Source of the DNA: Chloroflexota bacterium
GTDB lineage: Bacteria; Chloroflexota; Anaerolineae; B4-G1
Assembly (NCBI GenBank): GCA_024232355.1
Contig: JAAEPW010001121.1
Coordinates: 1 to 31,583 of the forward strand
Length of the DNA: 31,583 bases
Direction: 5' to 3'
Shown here: piece by piece, positions 7,355 through 14,768 of the stretch
Layout: each line of letters starts with the position of its first letter
Numbering within the stretch: the first letter of the stretch is position 1
Translations under genes and position numbers: made by a program
The notes under the pieces: model-generated
What the model was told of the DNA's origin: nothing
What the model saw: only the letters and a program-made list of their open reading frames with translations
Database searches by the model: none

Positions 7355-8151
7355 ATGGAAACTGGAGCACAATCGTCATCAGAAAAAGCGCCAGAAGAGA
7401 CCTATTTTGAACTCTTGGCCGATACGGGCCTCACAAAACACCTGGGAAGCCTGCGGGCCACGGCAGAACTGGTCGATTTGTGCCACATCGGCGAGGGCAC
7501 GTACGTCCTAGACGTCGGCTGCGGTGTGGGAGCGACGCCTTGCTATCTGGTCAAGCGCTACAATTGCCGGGTGATGGGCGTGGACCTTTTGGAAAAGATG
7601 ATCGAGCACAGTCGCGCGAGCGGGCCAGGGCGATGGGCGTAGAGGACCGGACCGAATTCAAGGTGGCCGATGCGCGAGATTTGCCTTTCGAGGACGATCT
7701 CTTTGACGCCGTCATTGTCGAATCTGTGAACGTCTTTTTCAAAGACAAACACAGAGCAATGGACGAGTACGTGCGCGTGACCAAGCCCGGGGGGTACGTC
7801 GGGATCACAGAGATGACGTGGCTCAATCCCCCTACGCCGGAAGTGGCCGCATACTATCTGAGAACCGTCTATGCCGACACGTTGGAAGTCGATGATTGGA
7901 AAGAATTGCTGGAAAGCGCCGGATTGAAGGATGTTGTGGCGAATGCTTACGAGATGGATATGCGGGCCGAGGGTAAAGACCGGATCAATCGCTATGGTTG
8001 CCGGGGGAGCATAAAGGCGATGTTTAAGGCTTTGGCCGTCGTCTTTAAGGATCCATCCTCCCGCGAGTTTATGAAAAACGCTTGTTCCTCTATACCAAAG
8101 GACATGCTCGGCGATATGGGGTATGGAGTGTACGCTGGCAGAAAAGAGTAG
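7355..8151 (+). pseudogene. Class I SAM-dependent methyltransferase, frameshifted
   Basis: The first frame starts at the ATG at 7355 after GGAGGTGA and carries SAM motif I VLDVGCGVGA (51-60) and MGVDLLEKM. It stops at 7642. The second frame continues the same domain (AMGVEDRTEFKVADARDLPFEDD ...) to the stop at 8151. The switch lies near 7613-7618, a CGCGCG tract. Removing one CG pair, or adding one base, restores a normal HSRERARAMGVEDR-like junction. Slippage in that tract or an assembly error are both possible; no slippery heptamer for programmed frameshifting is seen. The whole protein would be about 265 aa, usual for a methyltransferase-11 type enzyme. Its substrate is unknown. Confidence 0.8.
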
Positions 8152-8444
8152 GCTGTACTTTTTATACAATTTCACCGGGGAAATGTCCATCAAAGTGCAA
8201 AGTCGGTTTTGAACGATGCACAAGCCCAATGATGGAGGCACGATGATCGCGACGTGCGGGGTCACACGAGAAAAACCATTGAATGGGTTGCCATATGAAA
8301 GGGTTCAAGTGTTTCAAAGAGTGCACAATGTGCGATCAGATTTGGGGGAACCGTGAGGATTTTCTGCTAGATCCCCAAGTCATAGGCATTGGCTATATGC
8401 CCAATTTTAGAGAGCTTGAACTGGGCTTGTTTCTTTTCAACCAC

Positions 8445-8452
8445 AAATTGTG
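8445..8452 (+). repeat. Target-site duplication, left copy
   Basis: AAATTGTG at 8445-8452 is repeated exactly at 8602-8609, flanking the 149-base element. The last G could belong to the terminal repeat, so the duplication is 7 or 8 bp. Confidence 0.8.
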
Positions 8453-8601
8453 GGTACTGGTTCAGTTGAATGGGATTACGATGTAGACGAGGTTTCCATA
8501 CCTCGTAGAGCCTTACGCGCTATGGAAAGCGCGGCTACAGGCTCAATTGCGAGCCACAACAGACTATTCTCTAAAAATCCCACCCAACTGAACCAGTGCC
8601 C
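8453..8601. mobile_element. MITE-like non-autonomous element, 149 bp
   Basis: The ends are inverted repeats of about 26 bp. The left end reads GGTACTGGTTCAGTTG and the right end, on the other strand, reads GGCACTGGTTCAGTTG, both followed by a TGGGATT block. An exact AAATTGTG duplication flanks the element. The interior has no gene but three hairpins: ACGAGGT/ACCTCGT (8487-8506), CGCGC/GCGCG (8516-8533) and GGCTC/GAGCC (8540-8555). It must be moved by a transposase elsewhere. An 8-bp duplication fits several IS families, and I do not assign one. Confidence 0.85.
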
Positions 8602-8609
8602 AAATTGTG
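8602..8609 (+). repeat. Target-site duplication, right copy
   Basis: This is the exact second copy of AAATTGTG, directly after the right terminal inverted repeat of the MITE-like element. Confidence 0.8.
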
Positions 8610-8850
8610 TGGTACAACCCTATCTATAGAGGCTGCCGAGTTCACAGATTTTTACGATGGTCCCGTGTTTGAGGATAGATTGACGGGTACAGAGGATTGC
8701 CCAGAATACTGTTTCCACTAGAGCGAACTCGGACCTTGTCCTGCGAAATGTGAATGCGTTTACGTCAGGCAAGTGCTCGATATGGTAGTTAGTTGGAACA
8801 AGTCTTGAGCAATAGTTCGTTTCACAGTTCTGCTTTTAAGGAGACAAAAA

Positions 8851-9528
8851 ATGCAAGACAAGAGCGATAAATCCCAAGATACCTTTATAGAGGACCGACT
8901 GGCCCGATACGACAAGTGGGTGAGAGAGGGAAAAATCCCCTTTTCGTCCAAAGTGATCCCCGTCGGCGAATCGCTGACGACGCAGCAGTGGGTGCTGCCC
9001 ACCGAGCAGGTGATCGAGTTTCTGCGCAATGCCCGCTCCTTTGCCCGCATCCCGTGCGTCTGCCGCAGCCACTTTGGTCGCTGTAACAATCCCGTGGACG
9101 TCTGTTTCGTCATCAACGACGCGGCGGATGCGTGCATCGCGCAGGGGGTTGGGCAGCAAATCTCTCTTGAGGAGGCCAAGGAGACGCTGCGTCGGGCGGA
9201 TGAACACGGATTGGTCCATCTGACCGTCTACAATCCCCAGCAATACGTGTACGCGGTGTGCAGTTGTTGCTCGTGTTGCTGCCACGACCTCGCGTTCCTC
9301 AAACAGTTCGGGCGGGATGACCTGATCGCTCACTCAGAGTACGTCGCGCAAACGGATTTGGACGTGTGCACGCACTGCGGCGAGTGCATCGAGCCGTGCG
9401 TCTTTGAGGCACGTGTCTGGGAGGGTGAGCAGATGCGTTTCGATGCTGGAGCCTGCTACGGCTGCGGACTGTGCGTGCCCGTTTGCCCGGTCGAGGCGAC
9501 GGTGATGCAGCGGAGGTCAAATGCCTAA
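8851..9528 (+). CDS. Cys-rich 4Fe-4S binding protein
   Basis: This 225-aa protein has two classical C-terminal 4Fe-4S motifs, Cys173/176/179/183 and Cys202/205/208/212. Ahead of them is an unusual cluster of cysteines: CVCRSHFGRC with Cys69/71/78/85, and CSCCSCCC at 137-144. Many Cys in both halves suggest more than two metal clusters. Cytoplasmic electron transfer is likely, with unknown partners. The start follows AAGGAGAC. The stop overlaps the GNAT gene by 8 bases, so the two are co-translated. I could not match the N-terminal Cys region to a named family. Confidence 0.85.
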   Translation: MQDKSDKSQDTFIEDRLARYDKWVREGKIPFSSKVIPVGESLTTQQWVLPTEQVIEFLRNARSFARIPCVCRSHFGRCNNPVDVCFVINDAADACIAQGVGQQISLEEAKETLRRADEHGLVHLTVYNPQQYVYAVCSCCSCCCHDLAFLKQFGRDDLIAHSEYVAQTDLDVCTHCGECIEPCVFEARVWEGEQMRFDAGACYGCGLCVPVCPVEATVMQRRSNA

Positions 9529-9973
9529 AAATGGCGAGCCATCATTGGTCGGTATCACGTTTGCCGAGAACGGCCCGGTTGACGCAAGTCAGCTAAATGA
9601 ACTGCACCGGCTGATCGGGTGGGACAGACAAGATCGTCGGACCGAAGCAGAGACGGCAGAGATGCTGCGGGTCAGTTACTATTACGTTGCCGCTCACACT
9701 GCCGATGGTCGGTTGGTCGGCTTTGCGCGCGTGTGCGGCGATCCCTACATTGCCCAAGTGCTGGACGTCATCACCCATCCCGATTTTCGCCGTCGGGGTA
9801 TCGCCACACGGTGTATGCTGGGAGTTCTGGCGCACCTGCAACGCACCAAGTACGTTTCCGTCACGCTGACGGACGGCAGTGGCATCGAGAGTTTCTACCG
9901 GCGTTTCGGTTTTCGGGCCTTTGAGGACGACGCCGTGGGACGAGTCTGGCGGCGGGGTACAGAGACGGTCTGA
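9521..9973 (+). CDS. GNAT-family N-acetyltransferase
   Basis: This 150-aa protein is a single GNAT fold. Motif A is visible as LDVITHPDFRRRGIAT (81-96), where RRRGIA is the acetyl-CoA pyrophosphate-binding loop. The C-terminal FYRRFGF motif is also typical. GGAGG inside the end of the previous gene precedes the ATG, and the two genes overlap by 8 bases. It probably acetylates an amine of a small molecule or protein; the substrate is not predictable. The pairing with a Cys-rich Fe-S protein is unusual, but no link can be drawn. Confidence 0.9.
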   Translation: MPKNGEPSLVGITFAENGPVDASQLNELHRLIGWDRQDRRTEAETAEMLRVSYYYVAAHTADGRLVGFARVCGDPYIAQVLDVITHPDFRRRGIATRCMLGVLAHLQRTKYVSVTLTDGSGIESFYRRFGFRAFEDDAVGRVWRRGTETV

Positions 9974-10002
9974 ATCAGGCAAGCAAGAGGGAAATTAAAA
10001 CT

Positions 10003-10416
10003 ATGCCAAGTTCGGGTGAACTGATCGGAAGAATCAATCATTGGTTGACTTTTGTTTTGGGAGCCATCGTCGCCGGAGAGGCGCTGGCATTATTGGTCGG
10101 GATGAACTTGACAGGTCAAGCGGAATGGGCCAAAATAAAGAACAATGGCTTGGCGTTGGTTGACATGGTCACCGGGGCGGCGCTCGTCTATCTCTTGTTC
10201 ACACAGGGCGATTTGGGTGGTTTTCCGATGTTTTACGTGTTCTTGTTTGTGATTTTGATCTCGCATGGTTATCGGGAGTGGGAGTACGTCACAGATCAGC
10301 CTGCCAAGTTTTGCGCGAATCTACCGTTGTTCGTAATGAACAGTGTCAAGCTCATTGGCTCTGTTGGTGTGTTGGTGGTGAGCCTTGTTCTAAATTTCCA
10401 AACACACCCGCAATGA
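10003..10416 (+). CDS. Hypothetical four-helix membrane protein
   Basis: This 137-aa protein has about four hydrophobic segments (roughly residues 12-33, 45-66, 74-90 and 108-132) and charged loops such as GYREWEYVTDQPAK. I do not recognise a family. It begins 29 bases after the GNAT gene with a GAGGG ribosome site and ends 18 bases before the helicase-C3-like gene, so it is probably part of the same transcript. No catalytic motif is visible. Confidence 0.7.
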   Translation: MPSSGELIGRINHWLTFVLGAIVAGEALALLVGMNLTGQAEWAKIKNNGLALVDMVTGAALVYLLFTQGDLGGFPMFYVFLFVILISHGYREWEYVTDQPAKFCANLPLFVMNSVKLIGSVGVLVVSLVLNFQTHPQ

Positions 10417-10434
10417 AAATTGGAGACAGACATT

Positions 10435-12279
10435 ATGTCGAGACCTAGTAGTAAATCTCAACCCAAACTATTGAGAGAATTTCTGGAAAACTATACCGTC
10501 CCAATCCTCAAAAAGTTGGCCCAGCTCCTGGCCTCAAATCTGCCTACTCGCAAAGCCGAGGTCATAGCCGTCATCTTGGGCGAGTTGGAGAATCCTTATC
10601 GCTTGAAACAACTTTGGGGTGATCTCGACACGTTGCAGCAAGCGGCGGTCGCCGAGGTTGTGCACTCTTCTTCTGATCATTTCGACAGAGCGGGTTTCCG
10701 GGCCAAGTATGGTAGTGACCCAGTTTGGGGTCAACTCAGCGGGTATGGTAGGAGAGATGATAGCCCCTCACTACTACACCTCTTTTTCTATCGAGGCGTA
10801 ATGCCCCAAGATATGAAAGGCCGGCTAAAGGTGTTTGTACCGCCTCCTCGTGTTGTCGAGGTGCAAACGGTGGACGAGCCACCTGCCACAGTGCCCCAGA
10901 CACGGTACGAGTATACCAACGGCAAAAGTCAACAGCACACCGCAGACATCCCAGTAATACGGCTAGAGACTGAGCGGGTGGCTCAACACGATGTACACGC
11001 AGTGCTCCGTCTGATAGATGCTGGCAAAGTGCGTGCCAGTGAAAAGACAAAGCGAGTGACCGCTGCCGGGGCACGAGCGATCACAAAAGTATTGCACAGC
11101 GGGGACTTTTATCCGCCGGAAGAAAACACCGACAAATGGTATACGGTTCCCGGCCCCATCAAGGCATTTGCCTGGCCGTTGATCTTGCAAAGCGCGGGCC
11201 TGGCCAATCTCTCTGGAACAAAGTTGCAACTGACACAATCTGGTAAAAAGGCACTGGCATCGCCTCCGCACCAGGTGATTCGCAAAGCATGGCAGCGTTG
11301 GCTCAAAACCAAGTTGTTGGACGAGTTTAACCGGGTACATACTATCAAAGGGCAAACGGGCAAAGGCAAACGCAAGATGACGGCGATGGTAGGCAGACGC
11401 GCGGTTATTGAGCAGGCTCTTGCTTCCTGCCCGGCGTCCGAATGGATTGCCCTGGACGAGTTCTCTCGTTTTATGCGCGCCTCTGGCTGCACTTTTGAGG
11501 TCAGTCGTGACCTTTGGTCGCTCTATATTAGCGATCGGCATTATGGGAACCTGGGCTACTCGGGATATGGTGGGTGGCACGTCGTCCAGGGACGATACAT
11601 TATGGCTTTCCTCTTTGAATATGTGGCCACAATGGGGTTGATTGATGTTGCCTATATTCACCCATCGGGCGCTCGCAAAGACTATGACCAATGGGGAACG
11701 GATGATCTGGATTGCCTCAGTCGCTATGATGGCCTGTTACACATTCGTATCAATGGGTTGGGTGCTTGGTGTTTGGGATTGACTGACGAGTACGAACCTG
11801 CGCCGTTGGAAGTTCGACAGACGCTTCAGGTGCTGCCAAATATGGAAATTGTAGAGACCGAGCCTCTTTCCCCAGGAGATGTCCTGATTTTGGAGCAATT
11901 TGCAGAGCAAACTTCCGACGTGGTCTGGAAAATCGAACGCATCAAACTGCTCAAGGCGTTGGAACAAGGTCATTCAGTGGCTGATATGGCAGCTTTTCTG
12001 AAAGCAAGAGCTGGTAGGGACCTGCCTGATACTGTAGCGATATTTTTTCAAGAGACATCTGAACGAGCATCAAGCCTAGTGGATCAGGGTATGGCGCGGC
12101 TGATTCAAGTGCAAGATACAGCACTGGCACAACTCATTGTCAACGATAGACGATTACGATCACTCTGTATGCTGGCAGGAGAACATCATATCGTGGTACC
12201 GACAGAGCACGAAAGTACCTTTCGTCGCACCTTGCGTGAATTGGGGTACGGGTTGTCGTTGGCTCAACGCGGTAAGTAA
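10435..12279 (+). CDS. Helicase-C3 (XPB/Ssl2-like C-terminal) domain protein
   Basis: This 614-aa soluble protein lacks Walker motifs. The C-terminal part (about 455-605, from LQVLPNMEIVETEPLSPGDVL to LRELGYG) has the layout of the helicase-conserved C-terminal domain 3 found in XPB/Ssl2-like proteins, including the ALEQGHSVADMAAFL block. The N-terminal 60 residues (LLREFLENYTVPILKKLAQLL) are helical and begin many such proteins. The middle part is winged-helix-like at best. The ATG at 10435 follows TTGGAG by ten bases. A DNA-related role is likely but it cannot be an ATPase by itself. It lies 25 bases upstream of hypE. Confidence 0.65.
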   Translation: MSRPSSKSQPKLLREFLENYTVPILKKLAQLLASNLPTRKAEVIAVILGELENPYRLKQLWGDLDTLQQAAVAEVVHSSSDHFDRAGFRAKYGSDPVWGQLSGYGRRDDSPSLLHLFFYRGVMPQDMKGRLKVFVPPPRVVEVQTVDEPPATVPQTRYEYTNGKSQQHTADIPVIRLETERVAQHDVHAVLRLIDAGKVRASEKTKRVTAAGARAITKVLHSGDFYPPEENTDKWYTVPGPIKAFAWPLILQSAGLANLSGTKLQLTQSGKKALASPPHQVIRKAWQRWLKTKLLDEFNRVHTIKGQTGKGKRKMTAMVGRRAVIEQALASCPASEWIALDEFSRFMRASGCTFEVSRDLWSLYISDRHYGNLGYSGYGGWHVVQGRYIMAFLFEYVATMGLIDVAYIHPSGARKDYDQWGTDDLDCLSRYDGLLHIRINGLGAWCLGLTDEYEPAPLEVRQTLQVLPNMEIVETEPLSPGDVLILEQFAEQTSDVVWKIERIKLLKALEQGHSVADMAAFLKARAGRDLPDTVAIFFQETSERASSLVDQGMARLIQVQDTALAQLIVNDRRLRSLCMLAGEHHIVVPTEHESTFRRTLRELGYGLSLAQRGK

Positions 12280-12304
12280 TGGCAACAAAAAAGGAGCATG
12301 ATAC

Positions 12305-13321
12305 TTGAAAGAAAAAATAATTCGTATGGCCCACGGTGCGGGCGGCCAAATGATGAACGACCTCATCCGCGACGTTTTTGCCACCCCGCTAGACAATCCC
12401 TATCTACGTCAGATGGCTGACTCGGCTGTTGTAGACTCTGCAACCCGCAATCCGCAATTTGCAATTTCCACCGATTCCTTTGTCGTCCGCCCCCTCTTTT
12501 TCCCCGGTGGCGACATTGGCTCCATGGCTGTCCACGGCACCGTCAACGACGTGGCGATGAGCGGCGCACGTCCCCTGTGGCTCACCGCTGGCTTTATCCT
12601 GGAGGAAGGGCTAGAGATGGACGTGCTGGAGCGAGTAGTACGCTCGATGGCACAAGCGGCCCGCGATGCTGGCGTGCAGATCGTGGCGGGCGACACCAAG
12701 GTGGTTGAGCGCGGGCACGGCGATGGCATCTATATCAACACGGCCGGCGTGGGGATCGTGATGGAAGGGGTAGAGGTTGGCCCAGACCGGGCGCGCCCCG
12801 GCGACGTGGTGCTCATCAGTGGCACTCTCGGTGACCATGGCATCGCTGTCCTCAGCCAACGGGAGGGCTTGGCATTCGAGACCGAGTTGCTTTCCGACAG
12901 CGCGGCGTTGAACGGGCTGATCGAGACGATGCTGGCAGCCGCCCCTCACACGCACTGTATGCGCGATCCCACTCGCGGCGGGCTGGCTGCGGCGTTGAAC
13001 GAACTGGCGGGTACGTCAAACATCGGAATCGAGATTGAGGAAGCAGCAGTGCCCGTGCGACCAGCGGTAGCCGCTGCTTGCGAGATGTTGGGCTTTGATC
13101 CGCTGACCGTTGCCAACGAGGGCAAGTTGATCGCCTTTGTCCCGCCGGAAGAGGCCAAGGCGGCATTGGCGGCACTGCAAGCGCACCCCCTGGGACGAGA
13201 GGCGGCCCGCATCGGCGTCGTCACAGAGGATCATCCGGGAATGGTGTTGGCTCGCACCGGTATCGGCGGTCGGCGGGTGGTGGATATGCCGCTGGGGGAA
13301 TTGTTGCCGCGTATTTGTTGA
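12305..13321 (+). CDS. hypE: HypE, hydrogenase maturation carbamoyl dehydratase
   Basis: This 338-aa protein matches HypE: HGAGG near residue 10, FFPGGDIGSMAVHGTVNDVAMSGA as the ATP-binding core, DPTRGGLAAALNELA, and the C-terminal PRIC whose last Cys338 carries the thiocarbamate that is turned into thiocyanate for the Fe-CN ligands. A TTG at 12305 is the best start, eight bases after AAGGAG; the next ATG would cut into the conserved HGAGG start. The segment DSATRNPQFAIS (about 42-54) replaces the usual short loop and resembles the extra DSATRN stretch in HypD. The gene is about 6.4 kb from hypD with unrelated genes between. Confidence 0.95.
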   Translation: MKEKIIRMAHGAGGQMMNDLIRDVFATPLDNPYLRQMADSAVVDSATRNPQFAISTDSFVVRPLFFPGGDIGSMAVHGTVNDVAMSGARPLWLTAGFILEEGLEMDVLERVVRSMAQAARDAGVQIVAGDTKVVERGHGDGIYINTAGVGIVMEGVEVGPDRARPGDVVLISGTLGDHGIAVLSQREGLAFETELLSDSAALNGLIETMLAAAPHTHCMRDPTRGGLAAALNELAGTSNIGIEIEEAAVPVRPAVAAACEMLGFDPLTVANEGKLIAFVPPEEAKAALAALQAHPLGREAARIGVVTEDHPGMVLARTGIGGRRVVDMPLGELLPRIC

Positions 13322-13367
13322 GCCCGGTAGACAGCCTCTATTCTTGTGATATGGAAAAAGTGTAAAT

Positions 13368-13446
13368 GTAGCCGCGGTTTCTATACCCCGCGCTCACGGA
13401 CTGCGTGCAACCTTTGGTTGCCATAGTACGCGGAGAGCGCGGCTAC
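13368..13446. repeat. REP-like palindromic element with three stems
   Basis: The outer arms are GTAGCCGCGG (13368-13377) and GCGCGGCTAC (13437-13446). Inside is GCAACC-TTT-GGTTGC (13407-13421) and further GC-rich pairing. It resembles the interior of the 149-bp element at 8453 (shared blocks ATGTAG, GGTTTC, ATACC, AGCGCGGCTAC), so both may come from one repeat family. It lies between convergent genes hypE and the hydrolase. Confidence 0.6.
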
Positions 13447-13475
13447 GGCTGCAAAGCTTTCTTGCGCTCTCAAAA

Positions 13476-14366
13476 TTAGGGCGACGAGCGAATCCCTTCC
13501 AGAAAATCCAACATTGTGCTCCGGAATTCGTTTCTATAATCCGAGTGGAATAACTCGGTACCGTGGGTCGAGCTCGGAAAGGTTTTGAACGTCTTGGGTT
13601 CTGGCGAACTCTCGTACAAGAGGGTCATAGACTCTGTTATTCTTGTACCGGGGTCGTTCTCCGAAACGATAAAGAGTTTTGCCATACCGGGGTTGACGAA
13701 ATCGTAGAGGTCCTGCCTGTCTGGATGGCCGGATCTCAGACCAGCCACGATCACTATGCCTGCCAGTTCTTCTTCAAACGCCACATTGAGACAGCCTCCT
13801 GCGCCTAGACTGGCTCCCATACACACAACGCGTTGGAATCCTTGTTCACGTAAAAAGCCGATTGCTGCTTTCAAGTCCATGGTGAGGATAACATCTCCTG
13901 ACTCGTGTGCGCCACCACATTCTGATTCACCATAGCAGCGAAAATCAAAGGTGAGTGCCGTAAAGCCCCTACGCGCAATCCGTTTGGCAAAGCCGACCCA
14001 GTTTTGTTGATCGTTGGGTCCCCCCATATGGGCCAGCACGACGGCGACATTGCCATCTCCCTCGCTCAGAAAAAAGGTGCCTGTCAAATCGACATCATCC
14101 TCAGTAGTGAGGCTGATTATTTCGGTACTGAATTGAACTGTTGGTAACGGCGTGGGTGTGATCGTGGGAGTTGGCGTCGCAGTTGGTGCGGGGGTATCTG
14201 TAGGAAGCGGCGTCGCAGTCGGTGTGGGGGTACTTGTGGAAAGTGGCGTTGCCGTTGGTGCAGGGGGGATGGTTGGTTCTGGGGTGATGGGTGCAACAGT
14301 ACCGGCACTGTTGCATGAAGCGACTAACAAAGCAATAATCAGTAGGGGGAAAAGATATTTGGACAT
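13476..14366 (-). CDS. Lipoprotein alpha/beta hydrolase (dienelactone-hydrolase-like)
   Basis: This 296-aa protein has a lipoprotein signal peptide (VASC, Cys18) and a Thr/Pro-rich linker (about 24-76, built of TPTPTATP-like units), followed by an alpha/beta hydrolase domain. The likely triad is Ser186 in GASLGAG, Asp238 in SENDPG and His268 in SSTHGTE. The oxyanion region is AHMGGPNDQ. It is anchored outside the cell and probably cleaves an ester or similar bond. AAGGA precedes the ATG at 14366. The linker DNA is repetitive and is a likely source of length variation. Confidence 0.88.
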   Translation of the reverse strand: MSKYLFPLLIIALLVASCNSAGTVAPITPEPTIPPAPTATPLSTSTPTPTATPLPTDTPAPTATPTPTITPTPLPTVQFSTEIISLTTEDDVDLTGTFFLSEGDGNVAVVLAHMGGPNDQQNWVGFAKRIARRGFTALTFDFRCYGESECGGAHESGDVILTMDLKAAIGFLREQGFQRVVCMGASLGAGGCLNVAFEEELAGIVIVAGLRSGHPDRQDLYDFVNPGMAKLFIVSENDPGTRITESMTLLYESSPEPKTFKTFPSSTHGTELFHSDYRNEFRSTMLDFLEGIRSSP

Positions 14367-14506
14367 TTTAATTCCTTTACGGTTCGTTGTTTGATGGTTT
14401 CTTTGAGCTTGGGCTCTTGCGACTATAGATAGTATCTATTAACAAGCCTATTGGTTCAATGTTTGCAAACAGCGACTGGGGAATTGCTTCCCCGCATCTG
14501 TTGATC

Positions 14507-14534
14507 TTGACGGGCCAAGCAGTTGTAGTATAAT
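14507..14534 (+). promoter_or_regulatory. Promoter for the cysteine synthase leader
   Basis: TTGACG (14507-14512) and a perfect TATAAT (14529-14534) are spaced by 16 bases. Transcription would start near 14541, leaving a leader of about 228 bases before the ATG at 14769. Confidence 0.7.
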
Positions 14535-14611
14535 CGCCACAATTTACAAGAGTGTGATAGAATGAATCGTTATTACCACCAAACATCTGATAATCGCTGT
14601 ATCTGTCTGGA

Positions 14612-14760
14612 GCGAGGGCGTTGATGGCCTAGCTTTGGACACGTTTGTCGTTTCCAGGCCAACCAGGCCAGGCGACAGCGCCCTCGCAAGACGAATTGAG
14701 AGGGCCTCGCCATAGGCTGAGGTTGGCTTTTTTGTATCCCGGCCTGGAAATCCTGGGAGG
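14612..14760 (+). promoter_or_regulatory. Structured, riboswitch-like 5' leader of the cysteine synthase gene
   Basis: A 12-bp stem GCGAGGGCGTTG (14612-14623) pairs with CAGCGCCCTCGC (14676-14687) with one wobble. Its loop holds TTTCCAGGCC (14651-14660), exactly complementary to GGCCTGGAAA (14741-14750), which lies five bases before the GGGAGG ribosome site (14755-14760). Between them is a GC hairpin (14705-14722) followed by T6 (14728-14733). This layout (closed domain, terminator-like hairpin, long-range pairing next to the ribosome site) is what a riboswitch or attenuator would look like. I find no T-box or SAM-I consensus. Confidence 0.55.
14705..14733 (+). terminator. Terminator-like hairpin in the leader
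   Basis: CCTCGCC pairs with GGC-T-GAGG around an ATA loop, with one bulged T. GGC and then six T follow. The stem is imperfect and sits five bases from the T-run, so it is a weak or conditional terminator at best. Confidence 0.4.
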
Positions 14761-14768
14761 AAACGATA

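Larger units (their letters stand above)
8295..8808 (+). pseudogene. Cys-rich small protein gene, split by a MITE and a stop codon
   Basis: The left part (8295-8452) encodes FKECTMCDQIWGNREDFL ... NFRELELGLFLFNHKL. It is interrupted by a 149-base element. Deleting the element and one copy of its target duplication rejoins Lys-Leu-Cys-Gly-Thr-Thr and the frame continues with EFTDFYDGPVF ... CPEYC. A TAG at 8719 then stops it, yet the same frame goes on as LGPCPAKCECVYVRQVLDM to a TGA at 8806. The restored product would be about 118 codons with a CxxC near the start and several later Cys, a zinc-ribbon-like protein. It resembles a small uncharacterised bacterial family. It therefore carries two independent lesions and is dead or dying. 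Confidence 0.8.

Noticed and set aside
7605..7642. Programmed -1 ribosomal frameshift in the methyltransferase
   Set aside because: No slippery heptamer or downstream pseudoknot is evident; a CG-unit slip or sequencing error explains it more simply.
8283..8486. A stand-alone 67-aa Cys-containing protein
   Set aside because: Its last 14 codons are MITE sequence; the true gene continues beyond the element, so it is listed as a pseudogene.
8453..8601. Hairpins in the MITE as a CRISPR-like or attenuator structure
   Set aside because: There are no regularly spaced repeats, and the exact flanking duplication shows a transposed element.
14152..14394. Gly/Val-rich repeat protein on the plus strand
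   Set aside because: It is the antisense reading of the Thr/Pro linker of the lipoprotein hydrolase.
14612..14760. T-box or SAM-I riboswitch before the cysteine synthase gene
   Set aside because: Neither the T-box core nor the SAM-I core pattern is visible; kept only as an unassigned structured leader.
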